From an uncultured Eubacteriales bacterium (GTDB lineage Bacteria > Bacillota > Clostridia > TANB77 > UBA1234), in the NCBI GenBank assembly GCA_949283575.1, contig CASDSU010000005.1, positions 1-64,000 of the forward strand: a stretch of DNA of 64,000 nucleotides. Reading direction: 5' to 3'. The position numbers and the translations under genes are program-made. Shown here piece by piece: positions 27,962-36,081 of the stretch (within the stretch, counting starts at the first letter, position 1; each line of letters opens with the position of its first letter). A model generated the notes under the pieces. That model saw nothing but the letters and a program-made list of their open reading frames with translations, was not told where the DNA came from and did not search any database.

Positions 27962-27990
27962 TTTCAAATATAATTAAAATAATATATAAT
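27962..27990 (+). promoter_or_regulatory. Leaderless promoter of the acyltransferase gene
   Basis: TTTCAA, 17-nt spacer, TATAAT (27985-27990), then 8 nt to the ATG at 27999, immediately behind a terminator. Confidence 0.55.
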
Positions 27991-27998
27991 TATCTCAT

Positions 27999-28904
27999 AT
28001 GAGTTCTAATGTATTTGCAACTACTGATTTAAATTTAAGCTCGCATCGGCATAAAAGTGTTTTTGATACTAGAATTGCAATCATTGATTTTTTAAGAGGA
28101 TTTTGTTTAATTTTGGTCTTTTTTGATCATATTATGTATGATTTAAGGGATTATTTACCTGGAATATTAAATGCAATTGATTATGGGAATGGTTTTTGGA
28201 CTGATTTTTTGCATTCATATATTTATAAATATTATTTTAATGCTTGGTATTATGCTATCGTTCGTGAAATGGCGTTGATGACATTTGTTTTTTTAAGTGG
28301 TATCTCTTGTGCATTTTCAAAAAATAATGCAAAAAGAGCAATTAAAATGCTTTTGTTTAGTAGTGGTTTAGCTTTAATTACTAACTTAATCAATGCTTAT
28401 TTGCATACTCCATTGTTAACCGGTAAACCAATTTTTAGTGATAGTCAAGTTCTACTTATCAATTTTAATATAATCGCAGTCATCTCTTGTTGTGTCTTAC
28501 TTTATAGTGTTTTTGAAAAATTTAACGCTAAAGGTATTTTTTGGGTAACATTTTCATTGTTGATGTTTTCTATGTTTATATTGCCCGCCTTTTATCAACA
28601 AATTGGGGATCAAGCATTTTTATATTGGCCATTTTGGGCCCCAGATAAAATTGTAATAAACAATCATCCATATTTACATAGTGACTATATGTCGTTGTTT
28701 CCATATATTATTGGATTTTTCATCGGTGCATTAGTGGCAAAGACATGGTATAAAGATCCAAGCTTACATTTAAATCATAATTATCGATGGATGAGACCGG
28801 TTTGTTTTATTGGGAGAAATTCTTTATGGTTTTATCTTGGTCATCAAATTGTTTTTGTTGCCATATTCATATTAATCAGCATTTGTCTTGGAGTTTATAG
28901 TTAA
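27999..28904 (+). CDS. HGSNAT/DUF1624-like membrane acyltransferase
   Basis: A 301-residue multi-helix membrane protein matching the heparan-alpha-glucosaminide N-acetyltransferase-like (DUF1624) family: IDFLRGFCLILVFFDHIMYD near residues 28-47, helices throughout and NSLWFYLGHQIVFV near the end. Family members move acyl groups across the membrane onto amino sugars or other glycans. The conserved Asp/Arg and His of the first helix are present. The ATP-independent partner could be the adenylate-forming-like protein encoded 1 nt downstream. Confidence 0.8.
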   Translation: MSSNVFATTDLNLSSHRHKSVFDTRIAIIDFLRGFCLILVFFDHIMYDLRDYLPGILNAIDYGNGFWTDFLHSYIYKYYFNAWYYAIVREMALMTFVFLSGISCAFSKNNAKRAIKMLLFSSGLALITNLINAYLHTPLLTGKPIFSDSQVLLINFNIIAVISCCVLLYSVFEKFNAKGIFWVTFSLLMFSMFILPAFYQQIGDQAFLYWPFWAPDKIVINNHPYLHSDYMSLFPYIIGFFIGALVAKTWYKDPSLHLNHNYRWMRPVCFIGRNSLWFYLGHQIVFVAIFILISICLGVYS

Positions 28905-28905
28905 T

Positions 28906-30414
28906 ATGGGTTTATATTACGATTTGCATTGTGCTTTTGAAAAATTTCCCAATAAAAAAGCATTATTCTATCGTGGCCATTTTTATACTTATCGTTATTT
29001 TTTAAATCAAATTAATTTATTGAGTGAATATCTAGTTTCTCGATTGCAACTTCACCAAAGCAATGTTGTTTCTATTTGTCTTGATAACTCACCTTTTTCA
29101 TTAGCGTTAATTTATGCATGCAATCGTTTAGGAATTATCATTCATTTAATTAATCCTACATTAAGCGGTGATGAAATAATAATGTTTGATAGCATTTGTA
29201 ATTCTAGGATTATGTTTTTAGAAAAAGATATCTACATTGAAAATTACAAATTGTTTAGTAACATTAAAGAAAAAATAACAGTTATTGATAATGAAACATT
29301 TGATTTTAATCCGAACATATCTTTTAAAAAACTAATCAAAAATATCAAATATTATAGACTTCCAAAAGTAGGTATTCCTTTTTCTTATCGCGTATCAAAA
29401 CGCAAAGCGATTTCAAGTTTTGATTTTCATAATTTAGATGTTATTGCCGTTATTGGCGCTAATGAAAGATATAATGAAACGCCATATATTTGTTGTTTTT
29501 CCAATAAAAACTTGCACGCCGCTAGTTTTAATCAGTCTAAATTTTTTGATTCTTTTAATGGGCAAATAGTGTGGAGTGATTTTTCATTGATGTCAATTCC
29601 TGGACTAATTAGTTTTTATCATTCGCCATTATTGAACGGAATCACATTGTGCATGGACCGTTATAAAGATGATTACAAAACTAAAAAAATATTAAAAAGT
29701 GGAAAAATAGGTGTTTTTTGTGGTGATTATCAAAGTTATGATCTACTTTTTGAAAGCAATGAAAAATTATTGTATCGTTTTTTAAACAAATTAAAAGCAG
29801 GGGTTGTCTATAACGATTATGAAAGATATCGTTTAAAAACCAAATGGTCTTTAGCATCATCAAAATGTCGACAAACACCAAAATTTTACTCGGTGTTAGG
29901 AAGCGTTGAAACATGTGGATTTTTTGCAAGCAAGCAGTACTTTGTTGAAAGCGATGAGACATTTGGAAAACTAATCGAAGGGATTGATGCTATCTTAGTT
30001 AAAACTAATCCATTAAGTAAAAAAGGAAAATTATATTTAAAATCTGACAGCAACATGATTGCTTATTATAAAGAGCCTAAAAAGACGGACGAACTATATT
30101 ATAATGGATATTTAAATAGTCAATTTATAGTTTCTTTTGATAAGGAAAAACGAATTTATATCCATTTTGATCGACGCAACCAGAATTATTTGGTTCGCGG
30201 TGTATATATTAAATTTTTAAAACAATTTTTTGATACAATTCCAGGTGTTAAAATGATTAGTTTTTCTAATGATGAAAATCAAGTTGACACTATTAAAATG
30301 AAAGTGGTAGTCAACCATTTGCTAAGTGCAGAAATTCAAAAAGAGATAGAAAATTACTTTTCTACCCATTTAAAAAAACGAAATGTTACATATCAAATTA
30401 TTAAAGAAGATTAG
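28906..30414 (+). CDS. Degenerate ANL (acyl-CoA synthetase/adenylation-like) protein
   Basis: A 502-residue protein. The N-terminus has the layout of acyl-adenylate enzymes (KKALFYRGHFYTYRYFLNQI; NVVSICLDNSPFSLALIYA; LGIIIHLINPTLSGDEI), and the C-terminus has a lid-like domain (LYLKSDSNMIAYYKEPKKTD; RNQNYLVRGVYI). The P-loop STSGTTGxPK motif is absent, replaced near residue 190 by an unrelated stretch, and the A5/A8 motifs are poor. It may bind but not activate an acid. I chose ATG 28906, 1 nt after the acyltransferase stop, over an upstream in-frame codon. The last bases overlap the convergent CDF gene. Confidence 0.6.
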   Translation: MGLYYDLHCAFEKFPNKKALFYRGHFYTYRYFLNQINLLSEYLVSRLQLHQSNVVSICLDNSPFSLALIYACNRLGIIIHLINPTLSGDEIIMFDSICNSRIMFLEKDIYIENYKLFSNIKEKITVIDNETFDFNPNISFKKLIKNIKYYRLPKVGIPFSYRVSKRKAISSFDFHNLDVIAVIGANERYNETPYICCFSNKNLHAASFNQSKFFDSFNGQIVWSDFSLMSIPGLISFYHSPLLNGITLCMDRYKDDYKTKKILKSGKIGVFCGDYQSYDLLFESNEKLLYRFLNKLKAGVVYNDYERYRLKTKWSLASSKCRQTPKFYSVLGSVETCGFFASKQYFVESDETFGKLIEGIDAILVKTNPLSKKGKLYLKSDSNMIAYYKEPKKTDELYYNGYLNSQFIVSFDKEKRIYIHFDRRNQNYLVRGVYIKFLKQFFDTIPGVKMISFSNDENQVDTIKMKVVVNHLLSAEIQKEIENYFSTHLKKRNVTYQIIKED

Positions 30415-31589
30415 TTATTATAGTTGCGATCTATTTTGATGACAGCATTATAAGTAGAATTAAGATTTTCTACCTGTGTTTTTATATTTTGAATAAGTTT
30501 ATCATCGCTAATTTTTAAATTAGGAGATACTAAAACATCAAATAATACATTTGTGTGAGTTGGACCGCTTACTACCCTTAAATCATGAATAGTTAACGTC
30601 TTATCAATTTGATGTACAATTTGGCTTATTTTGGTTTTTAATTCTGGCAATAAAACATTTTTAGTATCAACAGGATCCATATGAATTGTTAAACTAATAC
30701 CATATTTTTTTGAAATGTCACTTTCGATATTATCAATTAAATCATGAGCGACCATCATGTTTTCATATCCATCAACTTCAACATGAACCGAAACAAAAAT
30801 TTTAGTGTGGCCATATGAATGGCATATTAAATCATGAATTCCTAATACACCTTCATATGAAACGATATCTTTAACAATATTTTGCACAAATTGGGAGTCG
30901 GGAGTTAATCCAATAAGTGGCGAAGCAGTTTCGATTGTTGATTTAATACCAGAATATAAAATAAATAAAGCGATGCACAAAGAAATAGATGGGTCAAGCC
31001 ACCATAATCCCGACACGAAACGAGTAATTATTGCCGCTATTAAAACTCCAGATGTGCATATAACATCATTAAAACTATCTTTCATAGAGGCTTTTAAAGA
31101 TTCTGAATTTATCGCTTTCCCTAATCCATAATAAAATAATCCTAATAAAATTTTAAAAACAATTGCCCCCGCTAAAATTATAAACGCATATATATCATAT
31201 GTAGGTGCATCTTCATGATTAATCAGTTTCATAACTGATGAATATCCAAGAACAATAGCAACTGCAATGATAATAAACGATATTATCATGCCAGTTATAT
31301 ATTCAACGCGTTCATGGCCATAAGGATGTTTTTCATCAGCTGGTTTAGATGCAATTTTAAAACCAAACAAATTGACAAAACACGAAAATAAGTCGGTTAA
31401 ATTATTGATAGCATCAGAAATAATAGACATTGATAAAGAAATAATTCCTATAGTAATTTTAAAACCAAACAAAATTAAATTAATAATTATTCCACCAACC
31501 GATGCTAATATACCATGCTTTTCTCTTACCTTTGGATTGTTAATTTGTTGGTAATTTTTAATAAACAGTTTTCTTAATAAATTAATCAT
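30411..31589 (-). CDS. Cation diffusion facilitator (CDF) metal exporter
   Basis: A 392-residue CDF transporter: six membrane helices, metal-site motif SDAINNLTDLFSCFV on helix 2, HPYGHERVEYITG in the following loop, DSFNDV on helix 5 and a cytoplasmic ferredoxin-like domain from about 215, with an extra C-terminal domain that makes it longer than the usual 300 residues. It exports Zn2+, Mn2+ or similar ions by proton exchange; the ion is not readable. It is convergent with the adenylation-like gene and shares 4 nt with it. Confidence 0.9.
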   Translation of the reverse strand: MINLLRKLFIKNYQQINNPKVREKHGILASVGGIIINLILFGFKITIGIISLSMSIISDAINNLTDLFSCFVNLFGFKIASKPADEKHPYGHERVEYITGMIISFIIIAVAIVLGYSSVMKLINHEDAPTYDIYAFIILAGAIVFKILLGLFYYGLGKAINSESLKASMKDSFNDVICTSGVLIAAIITRFVSGLWWLDPSISLCIALFILYSGIKSTIETASPLIGLTPDSQFVQNIVKDIVSYEGVLGIHDLICHSYGHTKIFVSVHVEVDGYENMMVAHDLIDNIESDISKKYGISLTIHMDPVDTKNVLLPELKTKISQIVHQIDKTLTIHDLRVVSGPTHTNVLFDVLVSPNLKISDDKLIQNIKTQVENLNSTYNAVIKIDRNYNN

Positions 31590-31656
31590 TCTACGTATTA
31601 TATCATAATAAAAAAAGTAGTTAAGATATTTTTACAATGTTATAATCATTCAAGAT

Positions 31657-31741
31657 GCGGTTGTGGTGTAATTGGTAGACACGTTAGATTCAGATTCTAA
31701 TGAGGCAACTCGTGCAGGTTCAAGTCCTGTCAACCGCACCA
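31657..31741 (+). tRNA. tRNA-Leu (anticodon CAG)
   Basis: A class II tRNA: acceptor GCGGTTG/CAACCGC, long variable arm, anticodon stem TTAGA/TCTAA with loop TTCAGAT (anticodon CAG), T loop TTCAAGT and encoded CCA. A TATAAT lies 10 nt upstream (31641-31646). The second defence island starts right after it. Confidence 0.95.
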
Positions 31742-31771
31742 TCTAATAACTAACGTTTTGATACAAAGAAA

Positions 31772-31928
31772 GGTGTCGAAATGTCCTAATAATTGTCCGA
31801 GAAATCGGGCATTTTTTAATTTTAGGGGTTTCTCTAATTGATGTTTTTAGGTTCGAACGGACAAATTTATGAAAAATGTCGCTACTAGCGAAACAACAAC
31901 CTACTAGAGAAACGGCAAAAACGACACC
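31772..31928. mobile_element. MITE-like or IS-end remnant
   Basis: About 157 bp bounded by a 7-bp inverted repeat GGTGTCG/CGACACC. Inside are repeated GTCC/GGAC motifs, as in IS21-type terminal repeats, and no transposase. A hairpin CCGA/TCGG followed by six Ts (31797-31817) inside it could end tRNA-Leu transcription. Read as the two fused ends of a lost insertion sequence or a miniature element. Confidence 0.4.
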
Positions 31929-32010
31929 CTTAGAATTCGATATTTTTATATAAATTAGTGGGTGAACAATCCTATCTCATTTGCTCCTTAACTCTTGGAG
32001 GTGCATATGC

Positions 32011-33120
32011 ATGATAAGAGTTATAGAGTTGTTTGCTGGCATAGGAAGTCAGCGAGAAGCATTAAATAGAGCCAATATCGGGCATGAAATAGCAGCGATT
32101 AGTGAAAATGATAAATATGCAAGTAAAGCTTATGAATTACTTCATGGACCAACTACTAATTTAGGAGATATAAGAAAAATAGAAAGGATGCCTAAAGCTG
32201 AATTATGGACTTACTCATTTCCTTGTACTGATATTAGTCTAGCAGGAAAAATGAAAGGTTTTGAAAAAGGTAGTAATACTCATTCATCACTGTTATGGGA
32301 AGTTCAAAGACTACTTGAAGTAGCGAAAGAAAATGATGAACTACCTAAATATTTATTGATGGAAAATGTGAAGAATATAGTATCAAAGAAGTTCAAACCA
32401 TTGTTTCAAGTGTGGTTAGATTATTTAACTAATCTAGGATATAAGAATTTTTATAAAGTTTTGAATGCTAGGGACTATGGTATTCCACAAAATAGAGAAC
32501 GCTGTTTTATGGTTTCAATTAGAGATAAAAATGCTAACTATGAATTTCCAAAACCTATTAAATTAACTAAAAAGCTTGCAGATCTTCTAGAAAACGATGT
32601 AGATGAGAAATATTTTCTTAGCGAAAAGCTCATCACTTGTTTTACTGATATGGAGGATAGACATGGTCTTATTCGTGGTCTTAGATTTAAACCAAAATAT
32701 ATGAATGAAACTGACTATGCTTTCACTATTACAACGCACGCAGGATATCGACCAACTGATAATTACATTATTATTCCTCAAGCAACTAAAGAAGGATATG
32801 AACTAGCTAAAGTGGGTGATGGTGTTTATACAAATCGATGTCCATCAAAGAGAGGTGTGGTTCAAAAATCAATGATTCCTACTATCAAAACATCAGTAAG
32901 TGATATAGGAGTGGTTACTAATGATAAAGATGAACTCATATCAATTAGAAGGTTAACACCCAGAGAGTGTTGGCGACTTATGGGCTGGTATGATAATGAA
33001 ATAGATAAAGTCGTTAATGAGTTTAGTAACAATCAACTTTATAAGATGGCGGGGAATGGGATAGTGGTGGATGTGTTAGAAAAAATAATAGAATCACTTT
33101 TAAAAAACGCTATAAAATGA
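32011..33120 (+). CDS. C5-cytosine methyltransferase, first of the LlaJI-like operon
   Basis: A 369-residue Dcm-type enzyme: motif I IELFAGIGSQREA (5-17), motif IV YSFPCTDISLAGK with catalytic Cys72, motif VI MENVKNI, motif VIII PQNRERCFMVS, target-recognition region about 190-320 and motif X KMAGNGIVVDV. The PCT variant of the usual PCQ motif is shared by one subgroup of C5 methylases. I chose ATG 32011, 9 nt after GGAGG; an earlier start in the same frame has no ribosome site. It is one of two C5 methylases in the operon, as in LlaJI and BsuMI systems, where each modifies one strand of an asymmetric site. Confidence 0.92.
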   Translation: MIRVIELFAGIGSQREALNRANIGHEIAAISENDKYASKAYELLHGPTTNLGDIRKIERMPKAELWTYSFPCTDISLAGKMKGFEKGSNTHSSLLWEVQRLLEVAKENDELPKYLLMENVKNIVSKKFKPLFQVWLDYLTNLGYKNFYKVLNARDYGIPQNRERCFMVSIRDKNANYEFPKPIKLTKKLADLLENDVDEKYFLSEKLITCFTDMEDRHGLIRGLRFKPKYMNETDYAFTITTHAGYRPTDNYIIIPQATKEGYELAKVGDGVYTNRCPSKRGVVQKSMIPTIKTSVSDIGVVTNDKDELISIRRLTPRECWRLMGWYDNEIDKVVNEFSNNQLYKMAGNGIVVDVLEKIIESLLKNAIK

Positions 33121-33126
33121 TATAAT
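33114..33126 (+). promoter_or_regulatory. Putative internal promoter (-10 region) of the XRE controller
   Basis: AAAATGATATAAT, identical to 2817-2829, overlapping the methyltransferase stop codon. The predicted transcript would start about 33133, leaving only about 9 nt before ATG 33142, so the controller mRNA may be nearly leaderless, as for several known C-protein genes. Confidence 0.55.
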
Positions 33127-33141
33127 ATGCAAGTAATTTTT

Positions 33142-33333
33142 ATGGGTTATTCTAAGAAAATATTGATTATAAGAGCAAGTTTAGGACTCACACAAGAAGA
33201 ACTGGCTAAGAAATTAAATGTTGCTTTCTCCACAATAAATAGATGGGAGAACGAAAAAACAATGCCTAGTAAAAGATATAGATATTTATTGGATTCTATG
33301 TTTGAAAAATGTATAAAAGAGGTGAACAAATAA
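33142..33333 (+). CDS. XRE-family controller of the second restriction operon
   Basis: A 63-residue helix-turn-helix protein (LTQEELAKKLNVAFSTINRW at residues 16-35). ATG 33127 is an alternative but would overlap the promoter, so 33142 is preferred; neither has a ribosome site. Its end overlaps the start of the adenine methyltransferase (TAATG). The sequence is related to the controller at 2862. Likely a C protein setting the order of methylase and nuclease expression. Confidence 0.8.
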   Translation: MGYSKKILIIRASLGLTQEELAKKLNVAFSTINRWENEKTMPSKRYRYLLDSMFEKCIKEVNK

Positions 33334-34985
33334 TGGGTGATTCTTTAAATAATATCATTAATCCAATTATTACTTTTTTAAAAAGAAATTACAGTCATTT
33401 ATACATTGATTCTATTTTGGACGAATTTAAAAAATTAATCAGTGAAATTGTGATAAGTCCAAATGATGATTCTACTTTTTATGATTTTGATTCACTACAA
33501 AAATTTTTATCTGACTTTAACGAAAAATCTTCTAAAAGAAAGGATAATGGAGTTTATTACACTCCATCTGATTTATGTGATTTTATAAATTCGAATTCAA
33601 TAAAGTTATGGCTTGAAAAATTAAATGCTAATGAATTTGATGGTTTCGATTTTGAAACGTTGCCTTATTTGAAGTTTTGCTTTAAATCTACTATTTTTGA
33701 TCCAACTTGTGGTAGTGGTGAATTTCTAATGTCAATAGTCAAATACAAATTAACATTTTTGAAAAAGAGAAAGGAAAATATTTCTACAGAAGATATAAAA
33801 AAGGTAATAGAGACAATTTTTGGTAACGATATTGATCATTTTTCAACTTTTATTTGTAAAGTGAGATTATTTTTATTAATTTTAGATTTTATCAATCAAA
33901 ACAATATTGACTTTCCATATGGAATTTCAGGGATTTTAAATAATCATTTTTTTAATGAAGATTATATAAAAGGACCAATTAATAATTTGTCTTTTGATTT
34001 AATTGTAGGTAATCCCCCTTATATCGAAGATTCAAAATATAAAATTACATGCACTAATAATGTAAAGTATGGGAACGTATATGCAAATGTACTTTTTAAT
34101 TCGTGTGAAAATTTGAATAATGAAGGCGTATTAGGGTTTGTAATACCTTTATCATATATGTCTACCCCGCGTATGAAAAAAATTAGAAATGATTTAAAAT
34201 CATTTTTGACCGAACAATATATACTATCTTTTAATGATAGGCCTGATTGCTTATTTACTAATGTGCATCAAAAATTGTGCGTTTTAATCTGTAAAAAATC
34301 CTGTAGGAAGATTAATAGAATATACACAAGTAATTATTATTATTGGTATAAAGAAGAAAGACCATATTTGTTTGATAAAGCTAATGTAATTCTAAATAAT
34401 TTTAGTAACGAAAATTTTATTCCAAAGATTGGGAATGCAATTGAAAACTCAATTTACGAAAAAGTAACATTGATTTCTTCAAATAGTTTGTTATCATTTT
34501 TATCGGAAAATAAAGGAAATACTTTATATTTAAATAGTAGGGCTGCATTTTGGATAAAGGCTTTTAGAAATGATCACAATTTTCAAAATTCATATTTACG
34601 TTTTAACTGTAAAAGTACTAAAGAGTCCGTTATTGTATTCAGTATTTTAAATTCTTCCTTGTTTTGGTGGTTTTGGGTTGTAGTTTCTGATTGTTGGCAT
34701 ATTACTAATAAGGAACTCAGTGCTTTTAAAATTCCTAATATATCAGATAGCATATACAAAAAGCTTATAAAAGCATCTTCAAACTTAGAAAAAAAATTAG
34801 AAGAGACTAAGGTTTTTGTTGGAACTAAACAAACAGAATATGAATACAAACATAGAGAATGCATTAAAGAAATACAAATCATTGATGCTTTAATAGGTGA
34901 AATATATGATCTTTCAAAAGATGAAAGTGATTTTATTAAAAGTTATGCATTTAGATATAGAGTAAGTGGAGGGAATAACAGATGA
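33333..34985 (+). CDS. N6-adenine DNA methyltransferase (Eco57I-like class)
   Basis: A 550-residue enzyme: motif I FDPTCGSGEFLMS with Asp123, catalytic motif IV VGNPPYIED with Asn227, then a C-terminal target-recognition region ending in a coiled coil (about 470-510). It methylates N6 of adenine using AdoMet. Length and order resemble the methylase half of Eco57I-type proteins, but no nuclease motif is visible in the 80-residue N-terminus. The start is ATG 33333 behind GAGGTG, and the end overlaps the next C5 methylase by 4 nt. An adenine methylase inside a LlaJI-like operon is unusual. Confidence 0.88.
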   Translation: MGDSLNNIINPIITFLKRNYSHLYIDSILDEFKKLISEIVISPNDDSTFYDFDSLQKFLSDFNEKSSKRKDNGVYYTPSDLCDFINSNSIKLWLEKLNANEFDGFDFETLPYLKFCFKSTIFDPTCGSGEFLMSIVKYKLTFLKKRKENISTEDIKKVIETIFGNDIDHFSTFICKVRLFLLILDFINQNNIDFPYGISGILNNHFFNEDYIKGPINNLSFDLIVGNPPYIEDSKYKITCTNNVKYGNVYANVLFNSCENLNNEGVLGFVIPLSYMSTPRMKKIRNDLKSFLTEQYILSFNDRPDCLFTNVHQKLCVLICKKSCRKINRIYTSNYYYWYKEERPYLFDKANVILNNFSNENFIPKIGNAIENSIYEKVTLISSNSLLSFLSENKGNTLYLNSRAAFWIKAFRNDHNFQNSYLRFNCKSTKESVIVFSILNSSLFWWFWVVVSDCWHITNKELSAFKIPNISDSIYKKLIKASSNLEKKLEETKVFVGTKQTEYEYKHRECIKEIQIIDALIGEIYDLSKDESDFIKSYAFRYRVSGGNNR

Positions 34986-36079
34986 AAACTATCGATTTAT
35001 TTTCTGGATGCGGTGGGCTTTCGCTTGGATTTGAATGGGCAGGCTATACAATCTCGCAAGCAGTTGAGTTTGATAAAGAAATTGCTCGATCGTATATTGC
35101 TAATCATAAAGATACGGAAATTATAATTGATGATATTAAAAATGTCGACAATAATAAAATTTTCAAAAAAGGTAGTGCTGAAGTTATTATAGGTGGACCG
35201 CCATGTCAAGGATTTTCGATGGCTGGAGCTAGAATTAGAGATGGTTTTATAGATGATCCAAGAAATTATTTGTTTAAGCATTATTTTAACGTCGTAAAGG
35301 AAGTTATGCCTAAAATTTTTGTTATTGAAAACGTAAAAGGACTGCTAACAATGCAAAATGGGAAAATCTTAGCTGAAATTTTTAAATTATTCTCAAATGA
35401 AAAATTGTTAGATGGTCATAAATATTTTTTGCATTATAAAGTTGTCAAAGCAGTAGAAATTGGCATTCCGCAAAAAAGGGAAAGAGTCATTATAATAGGT
35501 TCATTAGATAAAGACTTTGACATGGAATATCTATGGAATGTTGCTACCAATGAAATATTGAAAGACAAACCTCATTTTTTTGATAGAGTAACAGTTAGAG
35601 ATGCAATTGGTAATTTGCCAAGTCCAACAATTGATGGAAAAATAAATAATCCTGCAGCTATAACTAACTATCAAGAATTTCTGAAAACAGAGGATAAATA
35701 TATTTATAATCACGTTAAAACAAACCATACATATAAGTCTATTGAAAGAATAAAGAAAATAGCATGTGGAGAAAATTATACAGTTTTAAATGAAAAAATT
35801 AATTCTGTTCACAGTGGAGCATATGGCAGATTATGTTGGGATGAACCTTCCCCAACAATCACTACTAGATTTGATACTCCTGCCGGAGGAAGATTTATAC
35901 ATCCAACTGAGAATAGAACCATTACTCCTAGAGAAGCTGCGAGACTTCAAAGTTTTCCAGACGATTTCGTTTTTGTAGGTAATCGCACCACAATAAATAA
36001 AGTGATTGGGAATGCTGTACCACCAAAAATTGGTTATTTTTTAGGGGTTTTTGTTAAAGGATTATTAGGGAGGTGCTGA
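34982..36079 (+). CDS. C5-cytosine methyltransferase, second of the operon
   Basis: A 365-residue Dcm-type enzyme: motif I TIDLFSGCGGLSLGF (3-17), motif IV GGPPCQGFSMAG with catalytic Cys75, motif VI IENVKGL, motif VIII PQKRERVIIIG, target region about 185-290 and motif X VIGNAVPPKIGYF. It differs clearly from the C5 methylase at 32011. It overlaps the adenine methylase upstream by 4 nt and precedes the McrB-like gene by 2 nt, so methylases and nuclease are in one translation unit. Confidence 0.94.
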   Translation: MKTIDLFSGCGGLSLGFEWAGYTISQAVEFDKEIARSYIANHKDTEIIIDDIKNVDNNKIFKKGSAEVIIGGPPCQGFSMAGARIRDGFIDDPRNYLFKHYFNVVKEVMPKIFVIENVKGLLTMQNGKILAEIFKLFSNEKLLDGHKYFLHYKVVKAVEIGIPQKRERVIIIGSLDKDFDMEYLWNVATNEILKDKPHFFDRVTVRDAIGNLPSPTIDGKINNPAAITNYQEFLKTEDKYIYNHVKTNHTYKSIERIKKIACGENYTVLNEKINSVHSGAYGRLCWDEPSPTITTRFDTPAGGRFIHPTENRTITPREAARLQSFPDDFVFVGNRTTINKVIGNAVPPKIGYFLGVFVKGLLGRC

Positions 36080-36081
36080 GT

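Noticed and set aside
28906-30414. Functional acyl-CoA synthetase
   Set aside because: The phosphate-binding STSGTTGxPK loop is absent and core motifs are weak; called degenerate instead.
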